Source: CAYWMP01 sp964459445 (GTDB lineage: Bacteria > Desulfobacterota > DSM-4660 > Desulfatiglandales > HGW-15). From it: a stretch of DNA of 21,125 nt. Where the stretch lies: contig CAYWMP010000103.1 of assembly GCA_964459445.1 (NCBI GenBank), positions 1 through 21,125 of the forward strand, in the 5' to 3' direction. Under the pieces are notes generated by a model that ran no database searches, was not told where the DNA came from, and saw nothing but the letters and a program-made list of their open reading frames with translations. A program made the position numbers and the translations under genes. The first letter of the stretch is position 1, and each line of letters opens with the position of its first letter. Below are positions 14,898-21,125 of this stretch, in pieces.

Positions 14898-15077
14898 ATG
14901 GCGCAGATCGTCCGGTGTCCAAAAGGCGGGCGGGTTCCCGTTGGTTATTGCTTAACAACTTGTCTGAACATGAGCCCCAGGCACATCCAGGAAAAGTACC
15001 AGGAGCAAGAGCATAGAGGGAATCTAAGGGAAGGTTCGAAAAAGAATAAAAAAGGCGAGATCAAACAGGTACATTAG
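14898..15077 (+). CDS. Small Cys-containing basic protein
   Basis: A 59-residue frame starts at ATG 14898, four bases after AGGGGAG, and ends at TAG 15075-15077. It contains C7, C18 and C22 in the arrangement C-P-K-G-G, then V-G-Y-C-x3-C, suggesting a small metal site. A charged helix follows (HIQEKYQEQEHRG) and the tail is very lysine-rich. No signal peptide or membrane segment is seen. The gene is convergent with the histidine kinase gene, whose stop lies 43 nt away. I cannot name the family; short proteins with a similar Cys arrangement occur in sulfate reducers, from memory. The good ribosome-binding site and clean frame support translation. Confidence 0.62.
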   Translation: MAQIVRCPKGGRVPVGYCLTTCLNMSPRHIQEKYQEQEHRGNLREGSKKNKKGEIKQVH

Positions 15078-15119
15078 GATAATCGGTCACCCCATTTGTT
15101 GTGCATAAGTATTTGTTGC

Positions 15120-17981
15120 CTATGCGGCACTTTTACTCGGCCAGCGGTCGACTTCGTTTGAGAACCTATCTCCTCGATTATCTAATACTTTTCTGATTGT
15201 CTTTGTAAATATACCCTTCACAATCGGTTTCATCACGATCTCGCAAATACCGACCTCGAGTCCCATCTCCTTGGTCATTTTTTCACTGAAACCCGTGCAA
15301 AGGATAATAGGGATGTCGGATCTAATTTTTGTGATCACCCTTGCCAACTCTACACCCGTCATCTTGGGCATGGTCAGATCCGTAATCACCAAGTCAAAAT
15401 GATGAGGTCGGGTTCGAAAATCATCGAGTGCCTCTTGACTGCTGGTTTTGGTGATGACGTCATAACCCAGCCGTTCGAGCATCTGTTTGCCCATTTTGAC
15501 TAGAGATTTTTCGTCATCGACAAAGAGGACCTTTTCATTGCCATAGGGTATGGGATCGGGTTCAATGCTTTGTTCTGGATTGGCCTTCTGTTCGTTGCAG
15601 GGGAAATAGATATTGAAAGTGGTTCCTTTGCCGGGTTCGCTATAGACGGTAATTGTTCCATTATGGCTTTTAACAATTCCCAAAGCAATAGACAGACCCA
15701 ATCCTGTGCCCTTACCTTTTTCTTTGGTCGTATAGTAGGGGTCAAATATCCTCTTTAGAGTTGTCGAATCCATGCCATCGCCAGTATCACTTACGGTGAG
15801 TCTAAGATAGTTACCCGGAGCAAGGTCGAGGTCTTTGACATTGTCTTCGGATTGAAGAAACAGGTTTTGCATCGTTACCTCAAGCGTGCCTCCCTTTTCA
15901 TTCATAAGGGCGTAAATGGCATTGGTACACAAGTTCATGAGGACTTGGTGTATTTTGGTGGGGTCACATAGAACGATGTCCTCTTTTGCTTGGATATCCT
16001 GCCGAATTTCAATCGTTGCAGGTGTCGATGCCCGAAGAAATTTTAGTGACTCTTTCACGATAGGCGTGATTTTGGCCGGTTTGAGTTCCTGCTCTGTTTG
16101 TCGGCTGAAGGTGAGTATCTGCTGGATCAACTCCCTGGCTCGCGTCCCGGCCTTGATGACTTCATTCAGGTTGCTTTGGGTTTGACTGCCCGGTTGACAG
16201 TCCTCTAGGACCAGATCAGTATATCCCATAATTGCCGAAAGAACGTTGTTGAAATCATGAGCGATGCCTCCGGCCAGGGTGCCGATCGCCTCCATCTTTT
16301 GGGCCTGGAGCAATTGCGCTTCAAGCCTTTTTTTATCCTTCTCCGCCTTTAGGCGTTCAGATACATCTCGCACAATCCCTCTGAATCCCGCCTGTTTTCC
16401 GTTCCGGTCTTTTATGAGGTAGACTGAAATCTCAACTACACTGATGCCGCCGTCATCCTGTATGATTTCGCAATCCCAAAGTTCGCCGAATTCACCTGTT
16501 TTATAAACGGTCTTGGAGACATCCCGAATCTTTTCCGAAGATTTGGGGGTCATAAAGGTTTTTATGTCTTTGCCCAGCAAATCAAATCGAGGATGTCCCA
16601 GTATTTTGCAGACCGAATCATTGAAAAGGGTCAATCGCCCCTGAAGATCCGTCTCAAAAACACCTTCCTTGACGGTTCCAAGGATTGTGCGAAACTTGGT
16701 TTCGGCATCGAGCAGACTCTTAATGTTCTTTTTGAGCTGGGTCCTCATAAGGACAAAGGCCTCACCCAGATTATTGACTTCATCCTTGAATCTTTTTGGG
16801 AGATTTTCCAGCGGAGATGAATCATCCTCCTCTTCCAAAAAATTGTTGTTGGGAAGGTCTTTGGCGTACTTGGCCAAGGTGTTTAGAGGGCGTGAAATCC
16901 TGGATACAAGAAAATAGGCCACAACGAGACAAACGAGGAAGATCATGGCAATGATCAAGCTTTGCCTTAGAACAAGGGCTTTGGCGGGTTGGTTGATCTC
17001 TTCTACTGGAACGGCAACGACTATGTACCAGTCCAGGGCCTTGAAGAGCTTCACATGGGCCTCCATGAGCTGATTTCCATCAGTGGAAGCCACCCGATAA
17101 AGGATGGATTGATCGGGATTGCGTGCTGCCTGCATGAGATCATCGAGAATTGGCCTATTTGTCGCTTCGTTCGTGCCGGAAAGGTAATCTTTATCCTGTT
17201 CGTCCCGCGGGGGAATGAGCATTTTACCTTTTCCGTTAAAAAGAAAGGCGCCGCCGCTCTCTGCGATTCGGATCTGGGAAAAATTGGCGTGGAGGACATC
17301 CAGTATCTTTTCCACCTTTGCATGATGTTGTGCCTCGATCTCACCGAAATCTGCCAAGGCCCCCACGGTCCATTGCCAGGGAGAAAAGGTCTCAAAATGC
17401 CCCATTTTTTTTCTGCCCTTTCCCTTCGATGGATCTTCCCAAAAAAACACCGCAAAATCATCTCCTGAGCGGTTCTGGTCCTCTTTCCCTACAATCTCAG
17501 AAATAGGCCTGCCTTTTATGTCCTCCATGAGGGCTATAGAGGTCCCTTCAATCCGGGGATCAGGGTGAGCGAGGATACTTCCAAGTCTGTTGATGACAAA
17601 GAGCTCGGCGTTTGCGAAGGGAACGGTTCTTATCCATTCCAAAGATCTTTCTTGGGCTTCTTTGGCTGATAATTGCTCTTTATTGACAAGAGCGCGATTG
17701 CTTTCGAGGATGGATGAATAGACGGAAGTCGCATTTTTAAGATTCTGGGTTGCACCCACGATCATATCAATTTTGTCGGCGAGAAGTTTATTGTATCCCC
17801 CTTGGATATTGAGCTCTACAAGCCGGAGGACATTATGGGCCGAGGCTTTCTCCGCCCCAAGCATGGCTCTTCCCACATCCCTGTGCGTGAAATACATGAT
17901 CGCAATGGCCGTGACAACCATCACAAGGGAGACAAAAAAGATAATTTTTGACTTGAGCGACCTAAACAATGGCAATCCCAA
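15120..17981 (-). CDS. Hybrid sensor histidine kinase (Cache, HAMP, PAS, HisKA, HATPase, receiver)
   Basis: This 953-residue inner-membrane sensor has transmembrane helix 1 (~12-31), a large periplasmic Cache-type sensor (~35-335), transmembrane helix 2 (~337-357) and HAMP (~358-425). A PAS/PAC domain (~427-545) follows, ending GFRGIVRDVSERLKAEK. The dimerisation domain has the phosphorylated His575 in GGIAHDFNNVLSA. The ATPase domain has the N-box NLCTNAIYAL, then DTGDGM and GTGLGLS. The C-terminal receiver (~815-935) has phospho-acceptor Asp868 in VITDLTMPKMTG and acidic VDDEKSL. The ligand is unknown, though the Cache fold often binds small organic acids or amino acids. The start is a TTG at 17981 directly after an in-frame stop, with no clear ribosome-binding site; TTGs at 17975 or 17969 are alternatives. 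No partner regulator is adjacent. Confidence 0.92.
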   Translation of the reverse strand: MGLPLFRSLKSKIIFFVSLVMVVTAIAIMYFTHRDVGRAMLGAEKASAHNVLRLVELNIQGGYNKLLADKIDMIVGATQNLKNATSVYSSILESNRALVNKEQLSAKEAQERSLEWIRTVPFANAELFVINRLGSILAHPDPRIEGTSIALMEDIKGRPISEIVGKEDQNRSGDDFAVFFWEDPSKGKGRKKMGHFETFSPWQWTVGALADFGEIEAQHHAKVEKILDVLHANFSQIRIAESGGAFLFNGKGKMLIPPRDEQDKDYLSGTNEATNRPILDDLMQAARNPDQSILYRVASTDGNQLMEAHVKLFKALDWYIVVAVPVEEINQPAKALVLRQSLIIAMIFLVCLVVAYFLVSRISRPLNTLAKYAKDLPNNNFLEEEDDSSPLENLPKRFKDEVNNLGEAFVLMRTQLKKNIKSLLDAETKFRTILGTVKEGVFETDLQGRLTLFNDSVCKILGHPRFDLLGKDIKTFMTPKSSEKIRDVSKTVYKTGEFGELWDCEIIQDDGGISVVEISVYLIKDRNGKQAGFRGIVRDVSERLKAEKDKKRLEAQLLQAQKMEAIGTLAGGIAHDFNNVLSAIMGYTDLVLEDCQPGSQTQSNLNEVIKAGTRARELIQQILTFSRQTEQELKPAKITPIVKESLKFLRASTPATIEIRQDIQAKEDIVLCDPTKIHQVLMNLCTNAIYALMNEKGGTLEVTMQNLFLQSEDNVKDLDLAPGNYLRLTVSDTGDGMDSTTLKRIFDPYYTTKEKGKGTGLGLSIALGIVKSHNGTITVYSEPGKGTTFNIYFPCNEQKANPEQSIEPDPIPYGNEKVLFVDDEKSLVKMGKQMLERLGYDVITKTSSQEALDDFRTRPHHFDLVITDLTMPKMTGVELARVITKIRSDIPIILCTGFSEKMTKEMGLEVGICEIVMKPIVKGIFTKTIRKVLDNRGDRFSNEVDRWPSKSAA

Positions 17982-18251
17982 TTAAAGAGAAAAAATGAAT
18001 ACGAAGAGAAGGAAAACTGTTTCACTTAAGAACTCGCACTTTTCCAGCATTTATATCGGTATCTATGGGTAAAAACTTGAGGAAAATGGGTAGATAGTGG
18101 GTATGTTGAAACATCATAGAATATTTTGTTTTTACCGATTTTTTTGATCGCTTGTGCAATTTTTTCGACCATGATAGTTTTTGATTAGGTAAAATATCTT
18201 CACCCACCGCATCTAGCCTGCTTTAACAATGGGGTCAAAGGAGCGCAGAGC

Positions 18252-19424
18252 GTGGAGGAGCACATTAAAGAACGGCGCCACAACCCAGGACAAGGGAAAA
18301 TGACAAAGCGAGGATTTTTGAGGCTTTGTGCCGCAAGTTTCTGCGCTGCTTGTGTTTCCCCTCTCTCCGGAACTCCGAACCTTTGGGCGAAAATGCCCCA
18401 AAGGGGTCTTATCAAAACAAAGGTCTCTCCCTATTTTCGGCCTCTCGGAGGCGGTCGCGTCGTCTGCGAACTCTGCCCCAAAGAATGCTCTTTGAAGGAG
18501 GGTGAAAGGGGGTTTTGCAAGGTTCGGGAGAACAGGGGCAGCCAACTTATCAGTCTGGTCTACGGCAACCCTTGTGCCATTCATCTTGATCCGATTGAAA
18601 GGAAGCCCTTCTTCCATGTCCTTCCAGGGACTATGGCCCTCTCCATTGCCACCGCCGGGTGTAATTTCACGTGCAAGTTTTGCCAGAATTGGGAAATCGC
18701 TCTAGCCTCCCCGGAGGATGTGTACAGCTATGAAATGTCTCCTAAAAGCCTTGTGAAGAGGGCAAAGGACATGAGGGCCCCTGCCATAGCCTACGCCTAT
18801 GTGGAACCGACCATCTTCTATGAGTACATGTTGGATACCTGCAAGGAAGCCAAAAAAGCGGGGCTTCTCAATGTGATCCACACCAATGGGTTTATCAAGG
18901 AGAAGCCGCTGAGGAGATTGTGCAAAATCCTTGATGCTGTGCAGATTGATCTGAAGGGATTTGAGGAGAGCTTCTATAGCGAATTGTGCGGCGGCGAACT
19001 GGGTCCAGTCCTGGAAACCCTCAAGATCATCCGAAATGAAGGCGTCCATATGGAGATCACTAACCTGATCATACCAACCAAGAATGATGATATGAAAAGG
19101 CTTGGGGAGATGTGCCTGTGGATTCGCGATGAGCTGGGCCCGGATGTTCCAATCCATTTCAACCGGTTTTATCCGTTGCACAAATTGAAACGCTTGCCTC
19201 CAACACCCGTCTCTACCCTTGAAAAGGCAAGGGAAACGGCATTCTCATGCGGAATCGAATATGCCTACATCGGAAATGTCCCGTCCCATGAGGCCTGGAA
19301 CACCTACTGCCCCAAATGTAAAAAACAGGTCATCCAACGGACAGGGTATATGGTTGGGAGTATGCACCTGGTAGCCGGACGGTGCAAGTATTGTGGGTGG
19401 AGGTTGCCGGGGATCTGGGGCTAA
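18252..19424 (+). CDS. amrS: AmmeMemoRadiSam-type radical SAM enzyme (AmrS-like) with Tat-like N-terminus
   Basis: This radical SAM protein is 390 residues from GTG 18252 (AAGGAG 8 nt upstream) or 374 from ATG 18300 (AGGACAAGGGA upstream). From the ATG the protein begins MTKRGFLRLCAASFCAAC, a KR-x-F-L-type Tat-like n-region and hydrophobic stretch. A Cys motif follows, CELCPKECSLKEGERGFC, shared with the PflX-like gene next door. The radical SAM cluster motif is C137-NFT-C141-KF-C144 (GTG numbering). The partial barrel has EPTIFYEYM, HTNGF and QIDLKGF. At the C-terminus are two CxxC pairs, YCPKCKKQ and CKYCGW, probably a zinc ribbon. AmrS proteins belong to the AMMECR1-Memo-radical SAM triad of unknown chemistry; the other two members are not in the window. 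The gene overlaps its convergent neighbour by 4 bp. Confidence 0.85.
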   Translation: MEEHIKERRHNPGQGKMTKRGFLRLCAASFCAACVSPLSGTPNLWAKMPQRGLIKTKVSPYFRPLGGGRVVCELCPKECSLKEGERGFCKVRENRGSQLISLVYGNPCAIHLDPIERKPFFHVLPGTMALSIATAGCNFTCKFCQNWEIALASPEDVYSYEMSPKSLVKRAKDMRAPAIAYAYVEPTIFYEYMLDTCKEAKKAGLLNVIHTNGFIKEKPLRRLCKILDAVQIDLKGFEESFYSELCGGELGPVLETLKIIRNEGVHMEITNLIIPTKNDDMKRLGEMCLWIRDELGPDVPIHFNRFYPLHKLKRLPPTPVSTLEKARETAFSCGIEYAYIGNVPSHEAWNTYCPKCKKQVIQRTGYMVGSMHLVAGRCKYCGWRLPGIWG

Positions 19425-20476
19425 TTCTTATGCATTGCCGCGTAGAATTTTCTAACAGAGACTGATTTGGGATCAAGATTGGTCAAATTATATTGATCGG
19501 CCCAATCCATGGCTTCGAGAAACTCCTGGACTGTGATCCCCCGGGCAATCTTAGGGTAATCATAGGCCTTATAATCTACATGGTATTGGGGCATGATATT
19601 GACATAGGTCGATTTTGGGAGTTTTTCAGCAATCCATTTTACAAATTTCTTGGTTCCTGCCACCCTGTTCGGCATCACTAAATGCCTGATCATGAGTCCG
19701 CGAAGCGCGATGCCTCGATCATCAACCCTATGCTCTCCAACCTGTCTCTGCATTTCTAAAATGGCATTCTGGCTGAGTTCCGGGTAATCATCCGCACCAG
19801 ATGAATACTTGGCCGCTTCTTTCCCATCAAAGAACTTCATGTCCGGCAAGTAGATATCCACAATGCCATCCAGCAGCCTTATGATGTCCGCTTTTTCATA
19901 GCCGCTGGTATTATAAACCAATGGGATGTGCAATCCTTTTTGGGATGCAATACGAGTGGCACTCAGGATGTTCGGCATAACATGGGTCGGCGTGACCAGA
20001 TTGATGTTATGACACCCGATTTTTTGGAGATAGAGCATCATGTTCGCCAGGTCTTCGTCGCTTATGACCTTCCCCTTCCCCTCAATGGCAATGGGCCAAT
20101 TTTGGCAAAACACGCACCGAAGGTTACAGTTGGAAAAGAAGATCGTGCCTGAACCGTGCTGCCCTACCAGTGATATCTCTTCACCAAAATGGGGATTTGC
20201 ACTGAAGACCATGGGTTTGAGGGGCGCCTGGCAAAATCCCTTTTCACCTTCCAAACGGTTTACACCGCATTCGCGGGGACAGAGGTGGCATTCTTCTAAG
20301 ATGGCGTAGGATTCTTCGACTCGAGATTTAAATCGTCCCTTTTTTTCAAGGCTGAGGTAGGCAGGCTCCCAATGCTCTCTTGCGCCCTTACCGGCAAGAA
20401 GGGTCTTGGGCCGAAAGATGAGGGTGCCCCCAAAAAGCAGGCATGTCTTGATAAAATCCCGTCGGGTGGTTCCCAT
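19421..20476 (-). CDS. PflX-like radical SAM protein with twin-arginine signal
   Basis: This 351-residue protein begins MGTTRRDFIKTCLLFGGTLIF, a textbook Tat signal (TRRDFIK followed by a hydrophobic stretch) with a possible cleavage site near LLAGK. A Cys motif follows at 63-82 (CHLCPREC to GFC). The [4Fe-4S]/SAM motif is C117-NLR-C121-VF-C124, then QNWPIA, and the barrel continues with NLVTPTHVMP, YNTSGY and DIYLPDMKFF. It matches the PflX group, homologues of pyruvate formate-lyase activating enzyme (COG1313). AAGG lies 7 nt before the ATG. The universal stress gene is upstream by 53 nt on the same strand, so the two may be co-transcribed. Export of a SAM-dependent enzyme is unexpected. 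The function is unknown. Confidence 0.85.
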   Translation of the reverse strand: MGTTRRDFIKTCLLFGGTLIFRPKTLLAGKGAREHWEPAYLSLEKKGRFKSRVEESYAILEECHLCPRECGVNRLEGEKGFCQAPLKPMVFSANPHFGEEISLVGQHGSGTIFFSNCNLRCVFCQNWPIAIEGKGKVISDEDLANMMLYLQKIGCHNINLVTPTHVMPNILSATRIASQKGLHIPLVYNTSGYEKADIIRLLDGIVDIYLPDMKFFDGKEAAKYSSGADDYPELSQNAILEMQRQVGEHRVDDRGIALRGLMIRHLVMPNRVAGTKKFVKWIAEKLPKSTYVNIMPQYHVDYKAYDYPKIARGITVQEFLEAMDWADQYNLTNLDPKSVSVRKFYAAMHKN

Positions 20477-20529
20477 TTTAACGCCTTCGCTAGTCCAAGG
20501 CTTTGGACGGTGATTTTGAAGCCGAGTTC

Positions 20530-20973
20530 TTACTCTTTTACCGGGATAGTCAATACTGCAATGGGTGAGTGTTTTACAACTTTTTCAGCGACGCTTCCGA
20601 ACTGAAACTGCCCCTTTCTTCCACGGCTGGCCATGACAACCAAATCAGGCTTTTCCTTGTCAATGAGTTTTAAGATCTCGCTTGCAGGATCTCCAATTGC
20701 CGTATGTCTGATGTAGAGGGGGCAGCTATTCAGATTATTTTCGCAGATTTCACTGAGTCTTTTTTCCGCCATTTCCTTTTCCATGTCCTGCATTTTCTCA
20801 ATCTGTGATCTGTCAAACTCACCGTACCAGGCACCGAAATGGCCGATTTCTTCAAGCACATAAACCACATGGACCTCGGTTTGATATTTTTCCGATAGAG
20901 AAGTGACGAAGGGAAGGGCCTCTTGTGCATTATCAGACAGATCCGTGGCCCAAAGGATTTTCTTCAACTCCAT
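20530..20973 (-). CDS. Universal stress protein (UspA family)
   Basis: This 147-residue protein has the family start KKILWATDLSDNAQEAL, strand EVHVVYVLEE, PDLVVMASRGRKG and the C-terminal GSVAEKVVKHSPIAVLTIPV. The nucleotide-binding motif normally reads G-x2-G-x9-G-S/T; here the first Gly is Ala (ASRG) and only seven residues separate RG from GS, so ATP binding may be weak or absent. The start is the ATG at 20973 with GGAGG 8 nt upstream; the longer frame from 21006 includes that site. Transcription likely continues into the PflX-like gene. Confidence 0.9.
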   Translation of the reverse strand: MELKKILWATDLSDNAQEALPFVTSLSEKYQTEVHVVYVLEEIGHFGAWYGEFDRSQIEKMQDMEKEMAEKRLSEICENNLNSCPLYIRHTAIGDPASEILKLIDKEKPDLVVMASRGRKGQFQFGSVAEKVVKHSPIAVLTIPVKE

Positions 20974-21125
20974 TAGATCAACCTCCAATCGCAACAGAAT
21001 TTGCACTCATTTGATTTGGTTTTGAATCATAATGACATGATAAAGGGGGTTTGTAAAGACAACCAAAGAGCTAACCAAACATATTTGAAATTTCCTTCAA
21101 CTTTGAATCAACGTTTATCATTGTT

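Overview
The window looks like chromosomal DNA of a deltaproteobacterium (Desulfobacterota, perhaps Desulfobacterales-like). The evidence is the gene mix: a SEC-C methionine aminopeptidase, short-form QueG, an iron-sulfur flavoprotein, a rubrerythrin-like protein, exported-looking radical SAM proteins and apparent selenocysteine use. Base composition is moderate. I saw no rRNA, tRNA, CRISPR array, transposase or phage gene. The taxonomic assignment is inference.

Layout. 126-3767: on the + strand a beta-hydroxyacid dehydrogenase-like protein, methionine aminopeptidase and QueG. Between the first two, on the - strand, lies a 52-residue cysteine-rich gene with an in-frame TGA (1252-1410). 3813-6058, - strand: a redox/stress cluster read as rhodanese, rubrerythrin, small zinc-ribbon protein, iron-sulfur flavoprotein. 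The rhodanese frame contains two in-frame TGA codons exactly at its active-site C-x-C. 6059-6618: a gene-poor stretch rich in inverted repeats. 6619-7248: a + strand lipoprotein. 7487-13929, - strand: a methyltransferase, an MltD-type lytic transglycosylase, an MFS transporter and an RpoD-like sigma factor. 14200-15077: two 59-residue cysteine-containing proteins on the + strand. 15120-17981: a large hybrid histidine kinase (-). 18252-20476: two convergent radical SAM genes overlapping by 4 bp, both with N-termini resembling Tat signals. 20530-20973: a universal stress protein (-).

The main result is two probable selenoprotein genes that conventional gene calling would miss or truncate. The small gene (TGA at 1366-1368) is followed 22 nt downstream by a hairpin whose loop region reads UGCAGGUCU, which I recall as the apical part of the E. 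coli fdhF SECIS. The rhodanese (TGAs at 5765-5767 and 5759-5761) stays open after both TGAs and encodes a normal rhodanese C-terminus, so it reads as a secreted 141-residue protein with a Sec-x-Sec active site. No sel genes lie in the window, so the host's ability to insert selenocysteine is inferred.

Other points of interest are the Tat-like signals on two SAM-dependent enzymes, a sigma factor with Trp and Asn in place of Arg436 and Thr440 of E. coli RpoD, and clusters of extragenic palindromes near 4801-4948 and 6363-6544.
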